Shown: piece after piece, positions 40,001 through 53,383 of the stretch
Position numbering within the stretch: the first letter of the stretch is position 1
Layout: the number at the start of each line of letters is the position of its first letter
Origin: Latrodectus hesperus
Lineage: Eukaryota > Arthropoda > Arachnida > Araneae > Theridiidae
Length of the DNA stretch: 64,000 nt
Assembly (NCBI GenBank): GCA_037975125.1
Contig: CM075862.1
Span: 66,251,730-66,315,729, forward strand
Direction of reading: 5' to 3'
The notes under the pieces: generated by a model
Databases searched by the model: none
What the model was told of the DNA's origin: nothing
Seen by the model: the letters and a program-made list of their open reading frames with translations, nothing else
Program-made: the position numbers and the translations under genes

Positions 40001-40342
40001 TATATTACAAGCTTATTCATTACTTTAATAAAGTAATTACTATCATTTTTACGTTTTAAATAAATTGCTAAAAATATCCGTCATTCATGTTAGCGATAGG
40101 TGATAGGAAAATAATTAAAATTGTTTTATTCGACACTTTGAGTTTTTTTTCTTTAAAAGGTTGGTATTTTGTAAATTTTAATATTTTATTCATTCAAAAT
40201 ACGTGAAATAATTTACAATATTTCCCTCTATCATGTCTAGAATGTTTTTCATACATGCAATCAAGTTTAGAATAATTCAAAATATTTGATGCTGAAACAT
40301 TAAAACCTATCTTTTTTACAGAACAACTTAAATTTATTATGT

Positions 40343-40574
40343 GCGGAGAAAGAAGTCCTGGGTTCGAATCCCGGTTCGAGCATGGATGTACTTTCTCTTT
40401 CTATCTATCCTGTCTTTGTCCTTTCCTTGTATGAATGGGCTGTGAATGGTTGCCTGCCTATGGCATGTGTGTACTGAGGAAGTCGGACTCCACACCAAAA
40501 TAGGGTTCAGTTGGAAAAGTGGAGCAGCGCACCCCATGTTGCCAGCCTAGCTAGCACAAGACAACAACAACAAG
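40343..40574 (+). mobile_element. SINE family A, 5'-truncated
   Basis: Starts inside the head at gcggagaaagaagtcctggg, keeps the B box (gggttcgaatcccggttcg), body and (CAA)n tail. Flanked by a 9-bp TSD, ttattatgt, at 40334-40342 and 40575-40583, so truncation happened at insertion. Confidence 0.88.
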
Positions 40575-40583
40575 TTATTATGT

Positions 40584-43500
40584 CACAAAATAACTTTTTT
40601 AAGTGAAACATTTTATTTAGAACTTCAAGTATAGTAATCTATTAAGTATAGTAATAATTAATATAATACAATTATTTACTTCAAAATTTTTTTTATTCAG
40701 AGTAAGTTCCAGCATAAATAATATTATAAAATATTTCCCTTTTAATTTTTTCAAGGGTATATTTTTTCCTTATTTATTAAAGATAATTCATTTAAATAGC
40801 TCATAATTGATACTAAAAGCTTATTATTAAGTAATTTTCAATAAAATTGCCGAAAACATTAAAGCATTTCTGTAAATAAGTTATACATTAAAACTCAAAA
40901 TTAGAATTCATAGACATGAATTATTTTACTATTGTTTTTGTATATGTTAATCAAAAATCTCATTTTTGAAAAATGCCTTATTAATGATTGAAATTTTTTA
41001 AAAATAATAATAATAAATTATGTAGATTTAATCAGAAAATTATTTTTATTTATTTTTTGTTTCCTTCTATTTTATTTCTCTTTTTCTTCCTTCAGAAATG
41101 CATATTAATGGTAAGGAAAAATTATAGTGACATACTGGAGAAAGCGTAAAATAAATTGAAATAAGGACACTTTGTTTTCTATTGCTTAACAAAATGTCTA
41201 GAAATGAGAATTGAATCCTCAGAAAGTAAAGTTGACGTAATGTTTGTATTTAATAAAATTAGCTCAATAAGATATAAGTAATGAAGAAGTAAAAAATTTA
41301 AATAGTTTATTTTGATTCGAATGTATTTGAAAATTTATAAAAGTAAAATTAAAATTTAAAACAACACTCTTATTTTTATGAAAAATTAAAAACTTAAAAT
41401 GCAACCAGATAAAAATGTTAAACAAAATACTTTTAATAATATTTAGAAATGTTTTTATTACTTTTTCAAAAGTTGCGTTATTACAATAGCGATTACATAA
41501 ATTAGAAAACATTTTACAAGCAAAATATTTCTGAAAAAAATATAAGATTGAAAAATATTGTATAATTTTCCTAAGAAAAAATACATTTCTATATAACAGG
41601 ATTTATTTTGGTGTAGTATAAGCCCACAAATACATGAATGTATGTTGATACGTTTATTTGTACTATACAAAAGAAAGTGATGATACATAAGCAATATACT
41701 TTCAGCATTTTTAATTGTATTGAATTAACATAAATATTTCAATATTTTTCAGACCTCTTTATAGTTTTATTGCAAAATGTTTTGCAATGAAAGTTTTCAA
41801 AACTATAGCCCATTTATTAAAAAAAAAAACTATTTAAAAAACTCTTAAACTATATTTTAACAAATTAATAGTCAAAATGTTTTGGGTATACTATTTTCAA
41901 TTTAGGATTAAAATGATCTTTAAGGTTGTCCATTCTATTTTAAAATTATACTAATAAGTGGATAATCTAGTAACAAAAATTAGAAAATTACTTTTTTATT
42001 GTAAAATTTTGTTTTAAAAGAGCTAAATTGTTAGTAATTTAATGTGAAACTTATGTTTAGAGATCATCTTTTTAAATAATTTTACCATATATAGAATTGA
42101 ATTGCTTTATTTTGAAGCCAATGTTTCCTAAGAAATACCTAATACAATATTATTTTGTACAATTATTATTATAATTTGTAAAGATTACTTTATTTCATAC
42201 TTTTCTGATAATATTGAAACTAATATTTTATTCAATTTGACTTTTTCTTGTCAAATTTAAATCTTTTCTTTCTAAGCAAAATTGAACTTTTGAAATTTTT
42301 TCTATTTATCAATAAGCTATGCCTTATGGTTTTACAGCGAATGAAAAAAAATTGCTGATTTCTGAATCGAAACTAAGGAAAACCCATCACAGCATTTTCT
42401 TCATAATAAAAAATAAAATCAAAGAAATTTGCTTTTTTAACCCTTAGGCTTAGATCTGGAAAAGACAAATGCGTGATCGGTCAGATTTTTTTAAAATATA
42501 TTAAGTTACAAGTTTTTGGATCATGCTTAAGTGCTAAGTTATAAAAAATGTTATCTCTTGGGTTTTTATTAATGCTTTTTTTCTTTGAAGGTTTTTGCTG
42601 TTTTTTCTTGAACTTAAAAATGCTTTACTGCCAAAACAAGAAACTGATGGAATTTATTTGTTTGTTTTTTTATCATTTTGAAATGTATATTTATATATAG
42701 TACTTTATCAGGAATACAAGGTTATGATTTTGTTTTTGTTTTCAGTCAAAAAATCCTCCCTTTGTATATAAAATGTGAATTAATGGAATATTTACTTTTT
42801 TGTGCGATAATTTTATTTTTTTAAATTAATAACATTTCTCAGAATATTTCATTGCAAAATATTTTACTTTCATTTACGTTTTCATAATGTAGCAGTTAAA
42901 AAGACACAAATTAATTTACGTGACTAAATATCATAAGGAGCAATACTTTTGACATACTTTAATTGATATTTATACAGTAAATTTATTTTTAAAAATAAAA
43001 ATTACCTCGGAAGAAAACATGGGTTGCTTTCAACTATGTTCTCTACCGGGTAATCCTTTTTATTTTTTCTCGCTTTGTCTAATCAAGATTAAAATTAAAT
43101 ATGAAATGCAGGGGTTGATACGCAGCTGCATCATTTGTTAATTCATATTGAATATAATACAACAATAAATTTTCATTGATTTTGATTTCCTATAAATTTT
43201 CATATTATGTGATGCTTCACAAGAAGTCATTGTGTCTATAAGAAAGAAAAAGTTATTTAGCCACAAAAACTATGTGGTTATTTATATCTATGTGTTACGG
43301 GATTTTAATTTCAAAATATTTCATAACTAGTGATTCTTACAAATCATGAAATAATAACAGAATAATTCTAGCCAATAACGTATTAGTATTTCTTTTGATG
43401 AATTGTGTAAGATTATATAGAGTTAGAAGAAATAACAAATAAAAAGATTATTAAAAAAAAAGTGAATTCTGTCTCGATTTTTAAAATTGTTTGGTAATTT

Positions 43501-44377
43501 GATTTGGATTTGATAGAAATTCTTTAATTTTTATCGTATAATATATAATAATAACATGAAAGTAAGTTATTTTCTTAATTTTTGTAAGAAAAATAGTTAG
43601 AGAAGACATTCATTGAATGAAATAATAAAGTAAATAATTTTTAATGATAAAGTGTGTAATTAGGCACAAATAACTTGAGTTTTGCATCATCATAAGGTAT
43701 TGTTAAAATAATTGTAAAATATAATTTTTAGTGAAAGAATATAAATGAAGAAATTTAGTAGATTAAGTATTTCAATCAAAAATCAGTTAAAGCTAATAAA
43801 TAAATTTCAAAGTTAGGAAGAACCCTTCATAAAATTAACATGATATGTATACTTTTTAATATGCATAGCAAAATTTGTGGTATAATATCTACAAAATTTT
43901 ATGTGCAACAAAATATTTCATTAGAAATATTAGCTTAAGTGTCCTTGTTGCTATAAATTAGCAGCTTTCATAATTATTTTCATATTAGTTTTTTTATATT
44001 TTATAATTCTTTTTAAAGTAATTTATATTGATTTATTCAAATTATTATTATTGAATAAAGGATTTATTATTATTCATTAAGATGTCTATATTTTTAGTAT
44101 GAATCATTACAAGTAAATTTATTCAACACAACTGTATTTCATACTTTATTTATTATTGAAACTTTATTTTAATACTTTATAGTATTTATTAAAACATATA
44201 GTTTGATACAATGGTAATAACAAATTTTGTTCTTAAGCGTTTGTGTAAATTAAAACCATACTATTAGAAAATTTTAATTCTTTTATGAGAAATTTACGAT
44301 AATTTTAAATATGTGTTAAAACAATTTCCAAAATAATAATAAATAAATAAAAGTAAAATCAAATGATTTGTTTTATT
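40584..44377. other. AT-rich stretch without gene
   Basis: No gene. The open frames at 41264-41512 and 41458-41694 (minus) overlap each other, are F/I/N/K-rich and lack any motif. Confidence 0.45.
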
Positions 44378-44610
44378 AAAATTTGGGTGGTAATCAATCC
44401 ATTTCAATAATAATAATAATTTTCATGTGAAATGCCTGATGTATTAATTTTTATAATAATACGATTCTTTATTTACTTATAAAATAATTTGTTAAAAATT
44501 GGTAGGAAATTGATTCATTTTAATTGAAATAATATATTTTCATGTGAAATGCCTGATATATGAAGTTTTATAGTAATGTGAGTTTTTATTTGCTTATTTA
44601 TCGCTTATTT
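44378..44610. repeat. Two-copy imperfect tandem repeat, unit about 117 bp
   Basis: 44378-44489 and 44494-44610 share attttcatgtgaaatgcctg, (a)aaattggtaggaaattgatt-like starts and tttatttacttataaaa-like ends in the same order. Confidence 0.7.
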
Positions 44611-45329
44611 AATTTTTCTTATTATTAATCGTTTAATTAATTTTCTGTAAATATATCAAGAAATACTCCTTAATTTGCATCCATGAAATGCTTAGAAAAT
44701 GTTGTTTGAATAATTTAAGAATCTCTGAGTTAGTGTGCTGAAGATTGTTTTAAGCCAAGAATTTATTCAGATTTTATTAAATATACAAAACATAATATTT
44801 TGAAATGTATCTAAGATTCTAACATAATCGTATACTTTGTACTTATAATTAGATTTATCTGAAAAATGAAAAGAATTGTAATACCAATTAAATTTTCGTA
44901 TTTCGAGAATATTAAATTATTTATAACTTCATTAGTAAATGAGTTTAATTAATTTTATATTAGTTCTTGTTCAGAGTTTTTGAATATATGCTATAATTTT
45001 GTTTATATTAAAATTAGCACCTAATTCTCAAAACAACATTTAGGGAAAAATGAAAAGTATATATATAAGAATTTCATATAAAAATAAATACTGTAAGCAA
45101 GCCAATTTTTAAGATTTTAACGTAAATGCGTTACAAAATATGGTTTTATTAAGAAGAAATTTTTTTAACAATTGATGCAATAATAATGAGAGCGTTTAAA
45201 TATTCAATTTGAAGTAATATTTAAGTGTACTGATAAGTATAATAGTAACTAATATATAAAAAAATAGCAATGTTAAGAAGCTCATTATAAATCATGAAAA
45301 TTCTAAGTGTCTGAAGCTTAAAAAATATA

Positions 45330-46300
45330 CAGTAATCCCCCTATAACGCTATACATTAGTTCCGTGTTATAGGAAAACGCGTAAAAACGCGCTCGTATGA
45401 CCTCATATAACGCATTATGTACAAATGATTCACATCTAACTTTGCTTGTTAAAGGCGGTTTAAATAGAATATTAATTAAAAAATATATTATGAAAGAAAT
45501 GTATACGTTTTATTAAAATAAAATTAAGAGCATTTTGAATAAAAAACTTTTACAAATGTAACTAAAAAAACAGTTAATTTCAAATAAGTCAAATAATTCC
45601 AAAAATAGTTTTATTACATGTTTATTCACTATAGGAGTTATCAGAAATAATTTTCAACTGACATCATTTTTGGCAGAATGTGTTGTTGTTGTTACTAATG
45701 AGACTTGGACAAGCCAAGCTCGCTGTGCTTTAGCTATGCGAATTTAAGTCAATTGGGAGCATCTTTCGTTTAATCAGAGCACCATGAGGGTGAAAGTATG
45801 GCTTTTTGCTCTTCAAATCCTCCGATAGATGGCAGCACCAGAGGATGTACTCCCTCAATTTTGGCATTTAATCTAATGGGGGAGTAAATTTCTCCAGACC
45901 ATTGCACCCATGGTAACTGCTCAACGAGCTGCCACTGGACTTTCGATTCCACAGATTTAACGAGCACGTATATCACATGTACTCAGTGGATCTTTGACGG
46001 GATTGGGAATCGAACCCCACCCTTCCGGATGGAAGGCCGATACCCTAACCACTAGGCTACCACGGTGTTCAAATAGCAATAGGAAATGTTAGCAATATAA
46101 TTTAATTTAATTTTATGAGAATACAACTGACATAATGCGTAAACGTACGCGAAATTGATTGAGAACTGTGTAAATCATAATACATTTCGCAGTACAGGAA
46201 ACCAACGCGTTATATAGGGGAAAATAGTGTTATACGAAGGACATGAAATCGCTTAATATGAAAACGTGTTATAAGAGTATCGTGTTTGGAGGGATTATTG
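45330..46300. mobile_element. Non-autonomous pogo/Tigger-like element, interrupted by a SINE
   Basis: The left end CAGTAATCCCCCTATAACGC follows TA (45328-45329). The right end, reverse-complemented, begins CAATAATCCCTCC. The CAGT-n-n-TCCCCC terminal form is typical of pogo/Tigger elements. Near both ends are TATAACGC and AACGCGT motifs (cgtgttataggaaaacgcgt on the left, aaccaacgcgttatatagg on the right). No transposase is present: without the SINE the element is under 600 bp. Confidence 0.6.
45681..46067 (-). mobile_element. tRNA-derived SINE, family D, full length
   Basis: Minus-strand order: tRNA-like head with A box in ggtagcctagtggttagggt and B box in gtggggttcgattcccaatc, a body of about 300 bp shared with 1590-1912, and a (CAA)n tail that appears as tgttgttgttgtt at 45681. 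No clean TSD could be defined. It lies within the pogo-like element. Confidence 0.85.
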
Positions 46301-46302
46301 TT

Positions 46303-48465
46303 ACTTGTAATTCCATACTTTAAATAATTTTTTTCTGTAAAAGAAGAGCCTATATTAAAAATTAACACCATAAAAATTTAAAACAAACTAAAAAATTCAT
46401 CTCTTTCTTTATCATATTTTTTATACAAAATATACAGTGTTTTCGGTATCATTTGACGAACAGCCCAATAAAATGATGAAGTATAAAAAAGAATTAAAAT
46501 TAGCATCTATAAAGTTAACATCAAAAAACTTTAAAACAAAGAGACAATTTTTGAGATGATCATAATCGATATATCCCTGTTGGCAGGGGGGGGGGCAACG
46601 AGCTGAATCCTTAATTTAATTTTCAATTTAAAAGATACCAAAAAAATTCCAATATTCACAGAATAGAGAACGTTGTATTTTATTTCTTCCTAGAAATATG
46701 TTATAAAATATTTATTGAAAAATACTTTACTAAAACATTATGAAACGAACTACATGATGATTGTTACGTTTCAATTAAATATTTTTATGTACTTACTGTT
46801 AGATTAATATTTTATGTACTTACTGTTACAGGAAATAACACAAAATAATATTTCTATAATATAATTTAGGAAACTTGAAAGCTGAAATGGTTGATATTAT
46901 TATTTTTTGTTAACATACGTAAATTTATTTTGGGATATTAAATTTGAAGACCATACGAAGTCAATCATTTATTGACTATACATTGTCCACATAAATATAT
47001 AATTTTAGGCAAAATTAATATCAGTTAATAAGAATAGAAAATACTTTGCAAAAAACGAATTATTTATGTATCTGAAAATGAAATTTTATATTGCTATGCA
47101 TGTATATGTATGCGTAAAAATTTCGTATTTTGTAGATACGCTTAGGAAATTCTGTATAAAATTGTCATATGCTTAGGATCCTATATTTGGAATAATAAAG
47201 ATATTCATATCTCTTTATAATTACTATCATTATGTGTTTTAATGTATATTTTTTACCCATATTTCACATTTCCAGGAAGAAAACATCTTTTGTTGAGATT
47301 TTGATTGAGCACACACACACACATTTATTCTGAAAATAAATATTTGTCAGCATTTTTTAAAATTTTCTGAAATATAGTTATTATGAAAGAAAATTCTTAA
47401 AAGTTAAATGTGCAGGAAATCTAAAAAAAAAAAAAAAATTAATTGTAACTGTACCAAATTTTAAAATGTTACGTGTAACTTATGTTGTAAATATTATATG
47501 AGTTTACTGGAGAAAATAATTTTATGACACATTGCTTTATGGGTGGTATTTTTGATTATTTCTGTTTATTGAAAAAAGTAAAAAGAAGCAAAAAGAAATT
47601 GTATGACAATAGTTTCGAGTATAGGAATAAGATGTTAAAACATGTTTCAAAATATAATTTATTTGCTTGTTTTTTGACATTCGTGTCTACTGAAACACAT
47701 AGAGTTTGTGACATTCTGTCACAATATCTACATGATTTAGATTTCAGTTTTTATTTTTGACAAAGGAAAGCAAGCATTTAAATATATGGATAATATGCAA
47801 TGGTCTGTAAACAGTTCCAGAATAATTTAATTTTTTAGTTTTCTTCACTAATCAGAATATTTGGATATATTTCATCTAGAGAATATTGGACATATCTAAA
47901 TATATATAAAAAAACTGATGCTATTGTGAAGATCTTGTAATGAAAGATTGCTAAATTCTATTAATATGCATGAATTTGTACCATGGATTTCAATTAATAA
48001 AACTAAGCTTTCTTTGTTAGTTTCACGATAATTTCATGGATTTTGAAAATAGTTTTTCAGAAGCTATTTACCTATAAATGTAAATTATAAATGAGTTATA
48101 ATAACGCCAACGAGAGAAAATCTACCTTTAGTGTTTTGATTTCTTGATTGCTTCTATTGTTATGTTTTTTAATTTATAAACACATTCACTGATCTTTTCC
48201 CATTATTCAAAAGATTTGCATGATTATTTTAAAAATGTAATAATACAATTTGACAGGTTTTTAATATAATAAATTAAAAAATAATTTCCAGGCTTATATA
48301 AATTTAAAATAGTGATTATAATCATATAGCTTCGAGTCCTTTCAAAACCTGTTCCTTAATTTATAAAGTCAATATTTATTAAATTTAGAAACTGAAAAGT
48401 TGTCTTTTCTTTTATAGCAATGTAAACAAAGAATGACACTGTAAAAATCTATTGACAAAAACTTT
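46303..48465. other. AT-rich stretch without gene
   Basis: No gene. A run of ten G (46585-46594) stands out against the AT-rich background. A 78-codon plus frame at 47524-47760 has no motif. Confidence 0.45.
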
Positions 48466-48620
48466 CTTGTTGTTGTTGTTGCACCAGTATGCTTCTCTGT
48501 ACCCAGCCGTGAGTTGGGCTCTACCTGTATTAGATAGAAGCAGCCGGGTAGCAGTCTTCATCGATTTTGAAGCAGGGACCAAGCAGAAGACACCCAATAC
48601 TTAGCCGGCCACTCCCAGAG
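48466..48620 (-). mobile_element. Short tRNA-derived SINE (separate family)
   Basis: On the minus strand a tRNA-like head (A-box-like gtggccggctaagtattggg, B-box-like gcttcaaaatcg) is followed by about 90 bases and a (CAA)n tail (ttgttgttgttgttg at 48467). It has no second copy in the window and no clear TSD. Confidence 0.55.
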
Positions 48621-48851
48621 ATATCATGTTTTAAAGAGTTGCAGTTTTGTTGAAGTTTAATATGAACTATATATATTTATTAACAAGAAAATTGTTAGAA
48701 GTAGTGTTCATAAACACAAACGCATTTTGTTTTTGAAATATAAAGTAATATAGTAAAATCATTAAGATTTGTATTTATATGATATAAAAGTAATTTGATA
48801 AATACAGGGTATTATATGCCGATAAAATGATTTATCATCATCTTTATATAC

Positions 48852-48954
48852 CGTATTTGCTAAGGTATGAGACGTACTATTTTCTTTTAAAATAGGTTTG
48901 AAGAAACGATGTTCATCTTCCACGCCGATACTCAGTTTTTGATTGCTTTCAGTT
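48852..48954 (-). other. Candidate exon of unknown gene
   Basis: On the minus strand a 3' splice-like site (aaaattttccag) is followed by an open stretch: TESNQKLSIGVEDEHRFFKP then ILKENSTSHTLANT, ending at a possible donor gtatat. The composition is more protein-like than surrounding frames and the stretch is GC-richer. I do not recognise a family. Confidence 0.25.
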
Positions 48955-49163
48955 CTGGAAAATTTTTATATTAGGCGCTATACTATTTTTCTTATTTTTT
49001 GCAGTTAATTCATTTAAAAAGCGGATATATTAGGAATACACTGTAATGGTCAATTTGTTGTATGAGAAATCATATCTAATATGTATATAATATTAGGAAT
49101 ACAAATAGTTTTTAAAATCAATGTGGAGCAAAAACATTTTCTAATTTATAACTTTGAAAACTA

Positions 49164-49315
49164 AAGATTTTTATCAATTGAAAAAAATGGTACTTACTAT
49201 ATGCATTGATTCCATACAAGAAAATAAAACTTTCAACTCTTTGGAAACTGTCCCATATATTTTCTATAATTTCACACAATATTGCTACTGGTACAATATC
49301 TTTTGTTAATCGCAT
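49164..49315 (-). other. Candidate exon with consensus donor, unknown gene
   Basis: The minus frame from ATG at 49315 reads DIVPVAILCEIIENIWDSFQ and RVESFIFLYGINAY and meets gtaagt, a consensus 5' splice site, at about 49169. The phase does not match the candidate exon at 48852-48954, so they are not simply consecutive exons. No family recognised. Confidence 0.22.
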
Positions 49316-51422
49316 TCGTTATTTTCTTATAACTTTTTAAATTAAAAAAGTACAATTTAATTTAAAATAAATCAGAAGATACTTTGAAATGAATGTAAAA
49401 TATAGTTTATTAATTACATTAATAGGTATTACTATTAAAAAAAGCAGCTTTAATTTGTTTATTTAAAGTATTGATAGTATGATTCTCTTTTTTTAATCAT
49501 TTTCTGCCTTTATTACATAGTATTGAACGGTGTTTCTTTACACTTCTTTGGCAGCAAAGTTTTGTTCAAACTCTTGTAAATACAGGAATTTAAGGAAGAT
49601 GAGTTTTAATTTGACTTTCCATCCCAGATTATTTTTATTGTGACCTCCAGTATCTAATACAGCAATTCTTAAAACAGTTTTCATGTATTAGAAAATTTAA
49701 CACAAAATAATGTTAATTTAAATATATGAAACTGAAATAAAAAAATTTAAAATATATATTAAAATATACTCTTTTAGTTTTATTTTGATTTCAAATTAGA
49801 TTGATTATTATCTAATTAGATTGAAAAAATCATAAATATTAAAAGCCATGAATATGATTATGAAGGTTGATAAAATATATTTAATTATTTTTTAATGTGA
49901 GATTTGTTATTTTATTTTATTTAAAAAAATCAGAAAATATAATATGAATATTCATGAGAAAATTGCATCGTAAAAAATTATTAACTCTAAAAAGAAAAGT
50001 TTTATATATATAGTTAAAGCTTTTCTTTTTGGAGTTTATAATTTTTTGGGAAATAATATTTTTATATTTTATGCATAAATAATACTTTTATATTTTATGC
50101 ATAAATAATATTTTTACGCATAAATTATTATTTCAGTTTATTTTGGCATTTGCATTACGATGCAGATTTCATAAAAGCGGAGACTGAATCTCAATTTTAC
50201 TTTCAAAATATAATTATCTTACATCTCTCAACTACATAATATCACTTGAATTCACAATACATCATAATTCAATAATTAGGTTTCGGTATTGAATGTGATA
50301 GCGTTCGCATTCATATTAAATAGCTTTATTCGATATACACATATGGAATTTGGATAGCGTAATATTGTAAATATAACACAAATCCATTCTTTCAGGCGAA
50401 TTGATTTGATGGATTCAATTATATCTATGTCTTCCATTTTAAGAAGCAGACTTGCTGTAAAGAGTCTTATCACAAACATATGTGCATTTTTCGAGAAACT
50501 TTTCGTTTAGTAATATATTAAATATATTTTAATGCATTTTCTGGTAACATATATATTTTTAAATTCTTGCATTAAAATTTGAAGTAAAAGGAAGTTTTTA
50601 CTTGATGAACAAAATTTATATATTTTGATTTTTTCCTACAATGATATAAATACGAATAATATTAATGAATTTAGTAAAAGTTATTAATTTTATTCTCACA
50701 ACTCTCCAATATAAATATATTTTTTGCTGAAAATTTTTATATTTGACATTTTTAATTCATAATTTATTTACATAGTTTTTAAATTCTTTTAGAAATAGAC
50801 ATTTTAAAATATGAGAAAACTTTGTAAAAGTTATTAACATAAAATTATTAAAATGTTTTTACACTAGAATACTTTTATCAAATTTAACAAACAAAGATAT
50901 TTGTAAAATGTTTTACCAATAAAAAAAGTATTGTGAAAATAAAATTTTGAGTTAGCTTTTCTAAATGCAAAATTAAAATTTTTTTATAGAGATATTAAAA
51001 TGGACATCATTTTTTAAAAAATGCACAAAACAAAGAAAAATATATTTAACCAAATTACTAATATTTATACATTTTCATTAAATATATAAATCTGTTGTAA
51101 TAAATTTTATGTCTGGAAGTCATTAAAGCATTTTTTAAGGCTGAAAAACACAGCTGATTTTCTTATGACGCATTTAAGATAATGTGCTATATATTTATTA
51201 AAAGACAAATATGAAAGAAAATTAAAGTTTCCTATCATTTTACAAATTGACGAATCTACAACAATATTAAAATTTCAAACCATAAGTCAATATTCTAATA
51301 ATTTTAGTGATCTTAAGAAGAAAGCAAATTTTTTGTGTTGTGATGACTTTATATTATTATAAATATATAAATGTTAACATATACAATGTTACATCATTAG
51401 AATATTTAATTTAAACCGTAAG
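49316..51422. other. AT-rich stretch; short tandem repeat at 50042-50125
   Basis: No supported gene. About 84 bp at 50042-50125 repeats a 28-bp unit (aataatatttttatatttta then tgcataa) roughly three times. A 67-codon minus frame at 50276-50479 (KMEDIDIIESIKSIRLKEW) has protein-like composition but no motif. Confidence 0.4.
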
Positions 51423-51899
<477 letters not shown>

Positions 51900-51970
51900 C
51901 ATATGCATATATACATACATATGTACACATATATATATATGTATACAATACATATATATATGTATGTATT

Positions 51971-53000
51971 AATGGATATGTGAATATATATACTTTTTAA
52001 ATTTAAGTGGTCATTGAAACAAGAGAGACATACGCACTCTTCAATTATATACAATTCTAATACAATTTACCAAAATGTGTCATATGCATTATTCAAAAAG
52101 AGTGACTTTTAAAATATTTTATAATTTTTACTATTTTTGATTGTTAAGTTGAAAATAATCTAATAAATTTTATTTTCATATCTAATTCCGTAGTTAATTT
52201 TGTATATAATATTGTTTTAAATGCATGAGTATACATGTACAATCATGTTGAAAATATAAGGACAAATAAATAACTCACATTTTATTATAAGATATAAATA
52301 CACCTTTAAATTTGACGCAATTGTATATATTACAGTGAAACATAAAATTTAGGGAATATACATTTATGTTTTCACCTGCTTATGTGAAAAAATAATAAAA
52401 TACATTTTCGGAAATAAACCCTCTTAATTAAAGTTTAAAAGAAATTTTGTAAAAAATCAAATCAAATTTTGATGCAAAATTTTATTTAAAAACGTTTAGA
52501 AAGATTTATACCTCATGCAATACAAATTATTTTCGCGTTTTTCGTAAAATATGCCATTTTAAATTCGTTAATCTCTGCATTAGTTAAAGATTTTATTCTA
52601 AAAGAAAATAGATATTTAAAAATTACGTTTGTTTATTTAAATGTTTGTATATTATCTTAAAATTTTGGGAAAGAAATTTGTATCTGCATTTTAAAATCAT
52701 ATACAGTAATATGATTTTAAAATACTATATATATATATAGATATATAATAATATTTATTATAAATGTTAATCACATTTTAATTTTATTTTCTTATAGAAT
52801 GTATTATAATTGTACAATTGTGTAATTCATTATATATGAAATAAAATTTAATATAAAGGAAGTTTCAAATGATAATATTTATTCAAAAGGCCAACTATTT
52901 TCACACAAATTAAATATAATTAATTTTATTTAATCATTGAGTTTATAACACAATGCACGATTAATTCATTTAGTAAAAAGTTTTTGGAAAAGTTGCTTAA
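51971..53000. other. AT-rich stretch without gene
   Basis: Nothing recognised. Confidence 0.45.
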
Positions 53001-53301
53001 GATAAAATTTTTTTTAAAAATAAAGGTGGGCATTTGGGTGACTACCCCTTTGCTACAACAAGGCCGAAAACTGATACTCATTTGTTGTTACCCAGCGGGC
53101 ACCTGTGAACCAAGTCAAGGAGGCATTACCCACACACCATACCACCACGAACCCGTTTTTAGGGTGGCCATATTCCTACATCATCTCAGAAGAAATGACA
53201 GAAAAACACAGAGAGTAAGTAACATCCATGCCCGAACCGGGATTCGAACACATGACCCACAGCTCAGGAATCAGGAACGCTAACCCTTCAGTCATTGGTA
53301 G
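53001..53301 (-). mobile_element. tRNA-derived SINE, family B
   Basis: Reverse complement of the family B copies at 5356 and 62789: B box as ccgggattcgaacacatgac, then ccacgaacccgtttttaggg, gtgaaccaagtcaaggaggc. The head decays near 53290 and the A tail appears as T-rich sequence near 53010. A short gcttaa duplication (52995-53000, 53302-53307) may be the TSD. Confidence 0.85.
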
Positions 53302-53370
53302 GCTTAAAACTTAAAAATGAATTTAAGTAATTTACTCTGGTATTTTAGTTTGAAATAAATTTTAATATTT

Positions 53371-53383
53371 ATTAAATATAAAT
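53371..53383 (+). repeat. Target-site duplication, left copy, of the composite insertion
   Basis: attaaatataaat, repeated exactly at 53775-53787. Confidence 0.85.
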
